Source: Angiostrongylus vasorum
Taxonomy: Eukaryota > Nematoda > Chromadorea > Rhabditida > Metastrongylidae
Reading direction: 5' to 3'
Assembly: GCA_018806985.1 (NCBI GenBank)
Contig: JADANN010000032.1
Span: 3,369,501-3,433,500 of the forward strand
DNA: 64,000 nucleotides
The position numbers were made by a program, and so were the translations under genes. Position 1 is the stretch's first letter. Every line of letters begins with the position of its first letter. This document shows, in pieces, positions 35,160 to 46,852 of this stretch. The notes below the pieces were generated by a model that saw nothing but the letters and a program-made list of their open reading frames with translations, was not told where the DNA came from and ran no database searches.

Positions 35160-35448
35160 ATAGATCTCCCAACGGTTCACCTTGCTAGAAGGTGTTCCTG
35201 GGAGTCGGAATAAAATGTACAGCGGGGTATTCATTCCCCTCACATGATCTCCCAAGCTGAGGAGCCCGGCGTTTCCATCAGGAAAGGCTAGCTAAGAGTA
35301 AACCAATACCAGGATCCACCATCGGCCTGGTACCAAACTAGTTGCATGGTGGCAAACCCCCTTTGCTCCACAACGGCGACGACTGCCTGTGGTGGTGACC
35401 ACCTGGGGCAGACTTTGGCTTGGCTGACCTCGCGACTCCAAGGAACCT
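35160..35448 (+). repeat. RepC SINE, 5' portion (split by LINE A)
   Basis: Runs from the CCCAACGGTTCACC head through CCATCGGCCTGGTACC to CGCGACTCCAAGGAACC, where LINE A begins. The remaining RepC 3' part lies on the other side of LINE A at 38814-38925. Confidence 0.88.
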
Positions 35449-38400
35449 GTATCACCTGTAGTCCCCCCGTTGATCGTCGAGTCACTCGAGCGAGTGCCAG
35501 TAAATCTTCCATTTTTCTCTGTCGCGTGCAAGAGTAGCCCAGTAGGTTCTGCTTGCTCCAGGGACTTGTCGAGCATCATATCTTTCCTCTAGGCTTTTCG
35601 TGAAGAACTCTGACCATCGGGTCGATGGTCTTCCTGCAGTACTTTTGATATCTCGAGGAATCCAGTCAGTAACAGCTCTTGTCCATCGGTTGTCATTCAT
35701 ACGCATTACCTGTCCGGCCCACCTTATCTTCGACTGTTTGGCGCACAGAATGGCATCTTTGATTTCTCATCGTTGAAGTAGGCCGAAGCTTCGAATCCCT
35801 TCCCTTACTTGTGTGAAAAGGGATACTCCTGGCATCCTCCATTCAACTGCGCGTTCGATAACGCTGAGTGATCTTTCATCCTGCTTACGCATCGACGAGG
35901 TTTCTGACGCATACGTTAGGGCAGGAACTACCGTTGAGTCGAAAAAGTGGGCACGAAGTCGTTATTTTTTGTCCTCTTCAATATATCTTCGATGCTCTTG
36001 AAAGCTCCCTAGGCCGCTCGTTTCCTTCTGCTCAACTCTGGAGCTAAGACGTTCAACATGCTGGTTTCCCGAGCTAGGTAGACATAACAGGAGCAATCGG
36101 AGATATTCGTTCCGTTGAGCGTGAATAGGGCATAGGAAACCAATCCGTTTCTCATGAACATCGTTTTTGTCAGATTTAGTTGAAGACCAGTCTTTCTATA
36201 GGATTCATCAAAGTTCGGCAAGCATACGTTCTGCTTGGCTGATGTTTGCTGTTATAAGGACGGTGTCACCAGCAAAGCGAAGATGGTGTAACTGCCGACC
36301 ATCGGTTTTCACTTCCATATTATCCCATTCCAATGTTCGCATGACGTTCTGGAGGGTGGCGGTAAATAATTTTGTCGAGATGGTATCGCCTTGCCTAACC
36401 TCTCTTTTGACGTCAATGTTAATATCATTGTAGAATGGTGATATCTTGCTTGTGAAATTTTTGTGCAGCTCACGAAAAATCTTTATGTACTGAGCAAGGA
36501 CCCCTTGACTATCAAGGGCTTCCATGATTGCTTCTATCTCAATTGAATCAAAGGCCTTTTGCAAATCGATGAAAGTGAGACAGAGCGGTCTTTTGTACTC
36601 TCGCGATACTTCAATGAGTCTTGTCATTGTGTGGATGTAGTCCATCGTACTAAATCTTTTTCGAAACCCTGCTTGCTCACATGTCTGCCCTTCACCCATT
36701 GTTCTGTCAATCCTGTTTAGGACAACTCGAGTGAAAAGTTTGTAGACGACAAACAGCAATCAGATTGGGCGATAGTTGCCTATATCGTGTAGATCGCAGT
36801 TCTTCAACAATAACAAGGCCCTGCTGGTCTTCAACTGAGTAGGGACCTTGCATTCAGACAGGTAACGTGTGAACACCCGAGCCAGTGTGTTTATGAGGAT
36901 GGGGGGAAGGTTTTTCAGGTGTTCTAATCGTATGCTTTCTAGACCTGGTAGGTTTCGGAAAGGAGAACCGGTGGTACAACATATCCAACCTCCTTTATTT
37001 CATATGACGGAAGGAAGACGTAGCTATCGAAGAGATCCAACTTGTATTCGTGAATGATTTTCTCCATTGCTTTTCTGGACGCTATAACTGTTCCGTCTGG
37101 CGTCGGGGTGCAGTCATCTTGGTCTTGTAATTGGCGAAGCCTTGTTTGGCTTCGCGAATGCTTTTTACAGCCTCTGCAGCTTTAATCATTACTGCTGCTC
37201 TTCTCTCTTTAAGATCTTCTTTTATCGCCTGTCTGCATTGTGTTGCAAGTTCGGACGTTAGTTCGCGGTTGCCTGCAGCTCATGAGATTCCACGCTGACG
37301 TGTCAGCTCGGGAGTTTCTGGAGACAGACGCCTTTTGATGAGTTTCGAATTTTCTGCTTTCATAGCGCTAACGTGAAGAAGTTGATTGAGCCGATCGTAT
37401 TCCTCGTCGATGTTATTGACAACGGTATCTTTCCAGCAGCCGACTAATGAATTGAGTCCAGTTTATAGTGATTCTGGGACTTCGGTTTTGAATTTGGCGG
37501 CTTTTTTCTCCTTTCAGCGAGAAATAGAATCTTGCACGAAGGAAATGATGGTCTGACCCCGTATTGAATTTTGGGACAACAGCGACATCGGTTAGGCAAA
37601 AGCTTCTATTTACTATGATGTGGTCTATTTCGTTATGGTACTCTCCACTGTGAGACTCCCACGTCCAGCGTTGAGGTCGAGGGGTGTGGAATTGCGAGTT
37701 ACCATGAATGGTCGTGGTTGTCATGATAAACTCCAAGAGCCGCTCATCATGTTCGTTCCATTCCAAACCGTGGGTCCCAATATGACGTTTCTTCACACGT
37801 TCTTCTTGGTCCAATCTTGGCGTTAAAATCTCCAATGATGACCTTGAAGAATGCATGGTCTTCTCCGTAGAACTTCTCCATGTCTATATAGAACGCTTCG
37901 ACTTCTTCTTTATCATAGTTTGATGTCGGCGCGTAAACGACGAAGTTTGTCAAAGCCGGTATTGATCCACATCTTTTTAATCGTAAACGTCCAATTCGGG
38001 TTGTAAGCTGTTCGAATGAGTCGATGTTCACGGAAATACTCGTGTTTGAGAACGCCGACGCCGCCGACTCTTCTACTGTCGCATGTTCCGAGGAGCAGTT
38101 CTTCTTCGGTGCCATAGATGGCGTTGAATGGGTGGCGTCGTCTCGTCTAGGCCAGGCCAATGACCTCGTACTTTGTCCTTCTTGCTTGCATGAGCAAGTC
38201 TTCTATCGAGGACTCGGATGCAAGTGTACGTGCATTGTAGGTACAGATCGTCATCATAGTTCTTTGAAATGCAGGCAGCTTCCACTGGCCCTGAGATTTT
38301 AGCAGCCTCTCCGTACTCGTCCTACACAACGCTTCTGAATCGGAGGCTCTTTCGTGGTCAGGGGAATGAGGTCCGTTTCTTTTAGGGTTCTTAGCTTTTC

Positions 38401-38813
38401 ACACCCACGTATAGCTTGCTGTGCTCTGAAAACGTGGGGCTGGGTATACTCACGGGGAGCTTGCCGGGCTTTCTCAGAGTAGACACGGAGCATATTTGTC
38501 GGAGGTGACTCTTAACCGCCTTCCGTATACCTCGCTGTCAGTATGCTTTTTGGCCGAATCGGCTAGTAGAATACAATCCGAATAAGCGAGAACGCACCCA
38601 CACACACATGCATGAATACATCTAGCAAATACAGGAAGTATGTGCCAAATCGGCGCAGCAGAAACGGGGAGTCTATCCCTTGGATCCACCTGCGTCTCAG
38701 GGAAACAAAAGGTCGCTTTTGGTCGGCGATTAACCCGCTATACGCTAATTGTGGACGCGCCACGTAGTCTCGCTACTAACCGGCTCGAGATCCCTCATAT
38801 GTGGAAGATCCGT
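35449..38813 (-). mobile_element. RTE family A, near-full-length copy nested in RepC
   Basis: Minus-strand order: 5' region with GGATCCACCTGCGTCTCAGG (about 38690); endonuclease [17 protein letters not shown] (about 38255), [14 protein letters not shown] (about 37850) and NEIDHIIVNRSFC; a linker; RT palm LTFIDLQKAFDSIEIE (about 36570), HHLRFAGDTVLI in place of FADD (about 36290) and YVYLARETSM; then a C-terminal block and the TGTATCACCTGTAG end at 35449. It is about 3.36 kb. Frameshifts separate the blocks and the catalytic FADD reads FAGD, so it is inactive. Target-site duplication: CCAAGGAACC left, CCAGAGAACC right. Confidence 0.92.
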
Positions 38814-38925
38814 GGTCCAGAGAACCACAATGGCTAAACCAGCAAAACTCGGAAAAAATGCAGATTGTGCTGGGGTTCGCACAACTAGTGAAGACGGGCT
38901 ATATAAGTATTCAAGTAATTAATAT
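38814..38925 (+). repeat. RepC SINE, 3' portion
   Basis: GAGAACCACAATGGCTAAAC, GATTGTGCTGGGGTTCGC and AAGTATTCAAGTAATT complete the RepC copy interrupted at 35448. Confidence 0.85.
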
Positions 38926-39003
38926 AATATAAGCTAACATACTCCAGCATGACACAAAACTCCAGGATGATAACGCTCGCCTACATATTTCGAACGTGAG
39001 CTT

Positions 39004-42000
39004 CAGAGAACTATGAAACACGAGTGGGAAGTCTTACTACATTCGTCATATTCTCCAAAACCGGTAAATTGCAACTTCCATTTCTCAGCGTTTGTGAATC
39101 GTCTACGAGACAAAGCTTCCAGAGGCCGAGCAGCATTTCACAAAAATGACATCGGCAATCTCCTTTAGCTCGTACACTCTGGAGTGCTGGAAATAGATAA
39201 CTGCCAAAAAATTTCGGCAATATTTTAATAATAGAGGTGTAAAGTTCCGAAACAGTTGCGTGTAGGTTTCCTCGCAAGAACGAAATGGCGAAAAAATAGT
39301 GCAGAAAAATTCCGAACCTCCACTGAAAGTTCATATGCATCCATCCGTGTTCTTTCCTTCTATTTATAGAACACAAAACTATAGTTTAAATGTCCCCTCC
39401 CCCAACAAAAGAATTTAGACCGCTAACCAAATTACGGAATGAAGTTGTGCTAAGGTCCACATGATTCTCAGTGTTACTCGAGTATTCAAGCAAACATCGT
39501 TTAATGGATTTTATAATCAGAAAGTCTCACCATCAGCAAAGGCTTGAATAGCGTAAACACATTCTTGTTCGGTGTTTCATCAGCTAAAATAATGGTTTCT
39601 TTGATAAACTGCTTTTGTGTAAGCACAGATTCGTCAGATGTGTAGTGAAACAAATTGGTTCCTTCTGAAAACAACGCCTTGAAAAAAAAAGCTCTTGTTT
39701 TGAATAGCTAAAAGTACATTGGATAAGCTGGAAAGGAAAGAAAACTCTACTAGCATCATATCAATACCAGGTCGAAGAGTGTCATCATCATGCATCAATT
39801 TTGGAACTGCGCTCCAGAGGCCGGCTGCTAAATTTCCCGCGTAAGCCATCTGAAATCGACAACATATACGCTCTCCTCAAACATGTCCGCTTTAACATTG
39901 GTAATAAATAAATGTGCAACAATTGTGAGGCGCTTGTGGCGCAGTGGTCGAAGGCGCCCTGCAACGCACACAAGGGGTCGATCCCCACTCCTGTGGCTCA
40001 CCAAGCCTTCCATCCCTCCGGGGTCGGCAAATTGGTGCCAGACTTGTCTGGGAAGATAGCATCACTGGCTGGATACATCGCTAGGCCACCGTGAGTCATT
40101 GTAAAGGCCAGATATGCATTCAATCAGCAACGATGCTTAATAAAGTCGAATGCATGGCGCATGCCTCAGGGGATTAATCAACGCCGACAGCTTTATCCTT
40201 TTTTAATCCTTTATAACAATTGTGCGATAAAAAAAATCAAAAATAGCTGAATTAGTGAGTGGTTTGAAAAGACGTAAAGCACTTTTTATCTACTGCCTAT
40301 CGTTCTTTCATTATAAGGTATGACGTGAAATGTAACCACAACAATGCTGAGACATTTGCAATACTCTGGACCGCAGATGTCTGCGGTGAGGATCCAGCAG
40401 GCTATTACCCTTTCCGGGGGCTAACACGTTCACATCCCCACCATGCGGGTCCTTTGTTTCTCCTTTCTCTCAGCCGTCTTTTATGGATGCTATCAACAAT
40501 CACTCGTCAACGGGATTGATCTGGTGAGCACAAATAGGCACTGAACCCAGTTAAGCGGAAAGACGAAAAGAAAGACTCGCAGGATGTGGTGGTGAACTCG
40601 TCACTCCCCGGAAAGGGTAATAGCGGATTCAATCCCCACCGAAGACGTAAAGCAGTTCGTCGACAAATCGTTGTCATACCTGTACTACTCCTTCACCGTC
40701 TCCCACTGATAATATATCACCGTTACCGGTGAATTTAATAAGGTCAGTGAGGATCGAGTGAGTATCTCCTTCTCCATAGGCCGGCACACAACGCCTGAAT
40801 GCTTTCCAAATAACAACTTGTATAGAACTGCACAGAGGTCCATTACATCTATAGATGACTATTGGTGCCTATCTCCGTTTGTCGTTCAGCAAAACAAAAA
40901 CTTGTACAGTTACCTTAAAATGTTGTCGACCGTGTACGTGAAGGTGGTTTCTACGACGTACGTCGGCTAACACACATTTTAAAACAATCTCAATTCCTGC
41001 ACTCTCCGTTTGATAACTTTGAAAATACCACTTCATTTGACCATTATAAAATTACATCCCTTTGGATAAATTCAATACATCCTGCACAAATTTTATCTTC
41101 CTTGTGGTCTTCCTCCCAACGGTCTACCGCCTCATCGTGGCCGGGAGGTGTTCCTGGATGCCGGACTGCGATGTACAGCGGGGGATTAGTCTCCTCGGCA
41201 GGGTCTCCCATGCTGAGAAGGAGTCCGGCGTTTCCATTAGAAAGCCTAGCTAAGAGTAAACCAATACCAGGATCCACCACCGTCCTGGTATCAAAGTCGC
41301 ATGGTGGCAAACTTCCCTCTGATCCACAAGGGCTGCGACTGCCTGTCGTGCCGACCTGGAGCAGACTTTGGCCAGGCTGTCCTCGGGATTCAGAGAACGA
41401 CAAATGGTTTAACCAGCAAATCTCCGAAAAGTGGTGATTATGCTGGGGGCGCGCACAATTAGTGAGGAAGGGCCGTTCAAGTTCAAGTACTTGTGGTCTT
41501 TATCCGCCCTCAATGAAAGTCTTTCGGGTGGGGATTCAGCCGAATTTTGTGTAGGAATAAATAATGTAAGCAAGAATGAAATGGAAACAAACAGCGGCTC
41601 ATCTCGTAAAGAAAGTTCTAATACTTTAAAATGCTTTCTGTCAGTACTACCTATTAGCAAACCTGTATGTCTTCCACACTTCCTTAATGTGTGCAAACGA
41701 TAAATAACCTCTTAAATCTCATGATTCCCTACACGATGCTTCTCACAGACTACGCAGTTAAATCTGTCCAACTAGGTCATAATAAATAATCTAATTAGGA
41801 TATAAACAGTGTGTCTTCGAAAGGTAACGTGCTCTTCGACAGCCATCCGATTGTCATAAATTTACCAGAACAGATAAGCTTACATAATGAAGGCGTCCAC
41901 AGAAGCTTCAGCGATAATCTGTTCTGCTTCCCACTTTGACGAGCAGTACTTCTGTAAAATGACCACATGGGAACTCTTCGGATTAATTCATATGCTGTAC

Positions 42001-43685
42001 AATGTATAATGGATAAAGTACAATGTACGTGTCATACCTGTGTTACAAAACGAATAACAGCAAAGATCTTCAACCTTACCGGGAAGGGCCACTGGGATTT
42101 GTACTTAGTTCCATCACATTCATTCTCATAGACATTTGGCCAACGAAACGAGCATTGAACAAATACACTAGAGAGATGTACAAGTGGGCAGCGAATGTAC
42201 GACACTAATGACTGAACAACTGAAAGAAATAGAAGGAAGTATTCATAACGAAAGAAAAACCAGTCGTAATTGACAACCCGATTTTTATGCCCTAAGAATG
42301 GTAAGAACCAAAACATTTATAGGAATGGAGAACTACTGGTGACACGACATGTTGTTCACTCACTATTGCTCGCGACTTTGTACACTTAACCTCTAACGTG
42401 GATAGATTCTCACTAACTAATTGGGATGGAAGGAATTGGGCCGAATGAGTTGCGCTCAACTCACAGGGATTGCCGAGGCCTAGAAATTACCAATCAAATA
42501 GGTTTGCAAGCACAAATATTTGAACGTCAAAACTGTTAAGTAACAACAACTCTTGTAGTTGAAAGAAAACAGACACAGGTCAAACGTCATTTTCACACCA
42601 CTCTTTGACTGAAGGCGTTAGTGATTATAGGTGCTTTTCGAGGTTAAAGAAGGATAAATGACAGAGCAAAAGCGATCTAAGAACTTTCAACTTGTAGCGT
42701 TATGGTTGAAAATCGTTAACAGTTGGCAGCGATACAAAAAGTTCCCACCCTCTCATTATGTAATCTTGAGAATTTCGAAGCAAACTCAAAACTTAAAAAG
42801 TCTGTAAGTTTCAACCAATTAATTGTGGCAACGTACACTCTACATTATGAATTTGAAGCTGTTTTTCATCCGGAAGAAGACAAAGGTCTTGAGCTTCATG
42901 CAGATTATATACCTAAACATCTATTTGGTTCTTTCTGGAGAAAAACTCTTTGAACCAGTATTTGGACCGGCTGTTGATAGAGCTGGTCTTTTACTTACGA
43001 TATCGGCGTGTTCCACGGCTTCACGGAGGTTATGAAAGCCAGTGAAATGCCTTATGAAGGAACAATCGATTCCTAAACATAAAGACTTCATGTTTCCAAT
43101 CGCTACTTTTACTGAAGGAACCGGTAGATAAAAAAAGTATTTTCTCTAATGTTAACTTTTACTTACTGCCTATTACAATTTTTCATGGCAGGGTACTACG
43201 CTGTATCACACATAGGCAGTAAATAAAACTTAACACTGTGATTTCGACTACAGCCTCAGATAGAACTAGCTGAGGGACAGGCAAAACGAAGGACCCGCAT
43301 GGTGTGGCGGTGAACGCGTTAGGCCCCGAAAGGGTAATAGCGCGTTCGTTCCCCACCGCAGACACCTGCGGTCCGGGTTTCGGAAATACCTCAGCATCAT
43401 TGTGGCTACTTTCGCTAAAATTTGAGTTAATATAAGTAATTGTTACCCGACGCGACTGCTACTAACCTCACTTATATTACAGAATCACTGTAATTACGGT
43501 AGATTGGATCGAAATGGTCCACGAAAACGCTCACCTTGGAGTCGTGAAAGGAAAGGAGACGAATACGACCACGTGACAATTCTCTGTGGCGATTTTTCTG
43601 ACCGTTGAATAAAATGGATAAGATGTTGCCCCAATAGTGAGTTCGCACCGAGAATGGTAACGATCATCCTAAAATGTTTCTCCAT
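39004..43685 (-). CDS. 3-beta-hydroxysteroid dehydrogenase-type extended SDR, ~10 exons
   Basis: Members of this family oxidise 3-beta-hydroxysteroids or related sterols with NAD(P). Exons, in gene order: 43685-43535, 43072-42999, 42479-42391, 42219-42080, 41951-41884, 40794-40680, 39849-39768, 39664-39531, about 39322-39178, and 39102-39004. Together they give about 365 residues, the normal family length. Exon 1 has the Rossmann glycine motif GANSLLGQHLI. Exon 2 has NLREAVEHADI. Exon 4 has CPLVHLSSVFVQ. Exon 5 carries the catalytic YxxxK as KYCSSKWEAEQ. Exon 6 has RCVPAYGEGD and VGDGEGVVQ. Exon 7 has MAYAGNLAAG. Exon 8 has NLFHYTSDES. Exon 9 is hydrophobic, as in membrane-bound members. Junctions 1-2, 4-5, 5-6, 6-7 and 7-8 keep frame with consensus splice sites. 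Junctions 2-3 and 3-4 are each one base out of phase, and the 9-10 join is tentative. S1, RepC and SINE D copies lie in the introns. Orthology to a particular HSD is unknown. Confidence 0.8.
39935..40205 (+). repeat. SINE D, near-complete, in an SDR gene intron
   Basis: Head with CTTGTGGCGCAGTGG (box A) and GGGGTCGATCCCCAC (box B), linker CCAGACTTGTCTGGGAAG, then a body ending in GCCGACAGCTTTATCC and a T-rich tail. It lies antisense to the SDR gene in its intron 6. Confidence 0.75.
40225..40665 (-). repeat. S1 repeat, palindromic full-size copy
   Basis: The left half is S1 antisense (ACAATGCTGAGACATTTGCA...GACCGCAGATGTCTGCGG...). The right half repeats the head in inverse orientation (GGATGTGGTGGTGAACTCG...GATTCAATCCCCACC). 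The two heads flank a CAACGGGATTGATCTGG centre. Confidence 0.68.
41108..41490 (+). repeat. RepC SINE, full copy in SDR gene intron 5
   Basis: Complete from TCCCAACGGTCTACCGCC through GATCCACCACCGTCCTGG to GATTATGCTGGGGGCGCG and TTCAAGTTCAAGTACTTG. Confidence 0.85.
43145..43430 (+). repeat. S1 repeat with 5' hairpin, in SDR gene intron 1
   Basis: 43151-43232 is a hairpin (TGTTAACTTTTACTTACTGC against the GCAGTAAATAAAACTTAACA complement). The head follows, with GGTGTGGCGGTGAACGCG and GCGCGTTCGTTCCCCACC, and then the start of the tail. Confidence 0.72.
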
Positions 43686-43689
43686 ATCT

Positions 43690-45514
43690 AAATCTATTTC
43701 TACAGAAACATTACATAATCACTACACCTCGAAATTGTAACCAAACCGGCTAATAAGAATGCTAAGCGAAGTAGGCGGAATGTGAACATTAAACCCATAG
43801 ATGGTTTACTTCTCTTCCCAAAGTCTCTCAAAGCCCTTCCTTCCTCTAGGGTCGAGAAATTGGCACCAGAATTATTTGGAATCTTGGCTCCGTCCTATCC
43901 ACAAAAAAAGGTGGCCCCTAGCACGCCCATTCCAGAATTCGACAAAGGATCGACTCGACCAGCGTGCCACAACATTCACGAAGAAGAGCAAAAAATCATG
44001 GAGTAACAGCTGAAGCCACAAATCCGAAGGCTTTCATGAACGATGGATACAAGGAGTCAGATCGAATGCAAGAAGTACTGGGATCCACAAAAATCGTGTG
44101 TTTATGCAAAATAGAACAAATCTAAGAACAGTTCAACGTGGCCAGTCGACATACCTAAGGTTTCAGACTGCGGGGGTACGATGGTTCATCTTCTTCGCTA
44201 ATCTGTCCAAGCTGAGGTGAATCTCACCATTAGGAAGCCTATAGCCACAGATGAACATGTGGAACTGTCCTTAACTACCTTCCTAGCCAATGCAGTGGAA
44301 AAGAAGCACCGTCACATAGTGTGATGCTCCACGTGTTTGTTAATTGAGCAAGCGGAACCCACTGGGCAGTTCTAGTGCAGGAATGGGAGCAATTGACTTC
44401 GCTGTTGGCCGTCTTAAGTTAATAAGTGACTAAGAGAATTATAAATGATAACCGAAAAATATAAAAAGCAATGCTTAAGATGTAATCGATCGAAATGAGA
44501 GGTATGCGAAAATAGGCGCGTGTCGAGATTGTCGAAAACTAAAGACAAAAAGACGAGGTCCTGCCACCCACTAACACGTCAATAAATCTAGCCTTGATCT
44601 ACTCCGCTCAAAAATGTTTGGATTTTTCCTAAATGAATAAATGGAAGATATTAGATGTCAAAAAACGGCACAGCAGATGGTAGGAATTCACAAAAAGGTC
44701 AAGTACTCTAGCCTAATCAGGCGCTACGCTTGTACAAGAGCTCCTAGCTGACTTCCACCGACTTGATCAAATACTGCACCCATTCTCACAGCGATGGCTT
44801 AATGCCCCACTCTGGCTATGTTCTGGTATCGAACTGACATGGTAAGGATGTATTTCAATCCTTGGAAAGATCATTGAAACTAAGAAGGAGCTCGACATTT
44901 CCATCCAGAATTTCGAACTTGGAGTGAAAATACGTCAGAAATGTAACTTTTACAGTACAAACTCGGAACTAAAGAGACGTTGATCAACTACAGCAATCGA
45001 CTATTCCAGTACTGATAATCTGAGAGGGTCTTGGCACGATTATCAAAAAATCTTTTGGAAAAAGCAAAAGCAATCCTCGATATCCTGCATTGGCCACTTT
45101 TTGTCTATGACATAATGTTGTCACGCAACTCCTTGGATAAGATGAAGTTACAAACACCAAGTAACTTAATGGGCACCGACTTAAGGCAATTCATATATAA
45201 CGCAATGAAAGAAAATATTAAACTTCAGATTTCAAAACTTGAGTTCAGACTGCTCCTATATAAAAGAGCAATAATTTCAATCGAACAATGGCGCGTTATC
45301 GCAGTGATCCATCCACTAGAGCAGTTGGTTAGCGCGAGGTACCTATAACAATGAGGAATGCCAAGACTAGATGTTCGACCTTCCCTTATAGCAAAGACTT
45401 CTTACTGGGCTGGCGACATAGGGAAAACTATAGTTGCTTCGTTGATTAGGACGTCAGTGTTTTCATTTCACTCCGCGTTTTTTGGCAGCAGTTTGTTGTT
45501 TTTTGGTGGTAGCT
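43690..45514. other. Unassigned; possible old retroelement
   Basis: Short frames such as 43782-44013 and 45031-45348 are open, but none matched a family I can name. An LTR-element (Pao-type) origin was considered and not supported. No exon structure is clear. Confidence 0.3.
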
Positions 45515-45845
45515 TCTCAACGGTTCGGGATTCATCTCTCTAGCAGGACTTCTCAAGCTGAGAAGGAGTCCGGCGTTTCCATCAGGAAGCCCTAGCTTAG
45601 AATAAACCAATGCCAGCACCCAGCATCGTCGTGGTATCAAAATAGTCGCATGGTGGCAAATCTCTCTGTGATCCCCAACGGTGGTGACTGCATGTGGTGG
45701 TGACGACCTCGGGCAGACTTTGGCCTGGCTGATCTCGGAAATCCCGCAATGGTTAGGCCAGCAAAACTCTGAGAAAAAAGGAAGTTATGCTGAAGCCCGC
45801 ACATCCAGTGAAGACAAGGCAAATAAGTATCCAAGTAAGTAAGTT
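45515..45845 (+). repeat. RepC SINE copy
   Basis: CTTCTCAACGGTTCGGG head, CCAGCACCCAGCATCGTCG, AAGTTATGCTGAAGCCCG and a terminal ATCCAAGTAAGTAAG. Confidence 0.78.
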
Positions 45846-46549
45846 TTTTCTGGTGGATGCAAGGCTATGGTTGGAAATTTATAGACAACTGGGTTTTTTA
45901 AGAAACTGAATGATAAAGCGCTGTGCTATATCGGTGCAGCCGGTTAAGGAATGTTGGGCATACGATCTGGATTTACAGTGCTTAAGAGCTCGATCCTTCC
46001 ATGGAGTAGGAATTTTACATTAAACTAACGATTATTACGACGCAACACTCAGTGTCATTTAGCAGGACGGAACGGATTCATTTAACCTCAAATGAACGTA
46101 TCCTCTTTAAAATTGAGATTACACATATATAAAGTTCAGTTCATGAGTTCAGTAATCTCAATCTAGCAGCGATAATTGGACATTGCGCTCCATTGGCGCA
46201 GTTGGTTCTGTGAAGAATGTTTCCCGTTCTGGACGTGGTTAGTTAGTGCACTCCACAACTCTGCAGCTCTTCTGGAGTATGCAGGTCACATAGAATTTCG
46301 TACTATCGCTACTTAGACGACGAAAAGCACGAAAATCAAACACCAAGATCAACTTCGTTTTAGATCACCGTAGTAGGTAACGGACCCATGCTTGTATCGC
46401 AGCTCTACACCTAGGAACTCTGCCATGATCAGGCACCAAATTGTGCACCATGTAGCTGTGTAACTCTTATTGGAAGTACCGTATCTAAGTAGTCCTTGTT
46501 CTAATTGGTAACTATATGATGCCCATACATCTACTCCATCACTGCAGTC
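45846..46549. other. Unassigned; SINE-like trace
   Basis: CGCTCCATTGGCGCAGTTGG near 46190 resembles a tRNA-derived box A. Otherwise nothing is supported. Confidence 0.3.
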
Positions 46550-46852
46550 TTATCTAGTGTCAATACAGAAATATAGTGCTGTTATCAGAAGAGTGTAACT
46601 GATGTTTGTTTTCAAATAATAGCTGAACCATAAATAAATTTCCCATAAGGTGAGGTTCATTTTTGAGTAATCATCCATACTTCGAGTTAATTTCTCTACT
46701 GTGTTCGGTGGATTAACAAGACAGATTGAAGTAAAGCAGCGCTCTTTAGTGAAGTTACGAGGGTCACACTGGACAAGTAAGAAACACATAAGGATCGATA
46801 CCGCAAGAACAGAAATTGACAATACTCCCGTATGTTGCCAATGAAGTATCAT
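46550..46852 (-). CDS. Hypothetical secreted or membrane protein, 100 aa
   Basis: A single open frame of 100 codons starts at 46852 with a hydrophobic leader containing VLSISVLAVSILMCFLL, followed by VQCDP, which fits a signal peptide. The body has NFT, NLT and NIS sequons and Cys pairs around ERCFTSICLV, and ends with a second hydrophobic run, YTLLITALYFCI. No repeat family in this window matches it, and it reads like coding sequence. It lies divergent to the exons starting at 47013. It may be an isolated exon of a larger gene, since no promoter or partner exons were identified. The family is unknown. Confidence 0.4.
   Translation of the reverse strand: MILHWQHTGVLSISVLAVSILMCFLLVQCDPRNFTKERCFTSICLVNPPNTVEKLTRSMDDYSKMNLTLWEIYLWFSYYLKTNISYTLLITALYFCIDTR

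Noticed and set aside
37620..38302. Plus-strand ORFs across the LINE A endonuclease
   Set aside because: Shadows of the minus-strand endonuclease; the same shadows occur at the same place in the 57 kb copy.
43740..45350. Pao/BEL or other LTR retrotransposon
   Set aside because: Some frames looked suggestive, but no protease, RT, integrase or LTR block could be identified.
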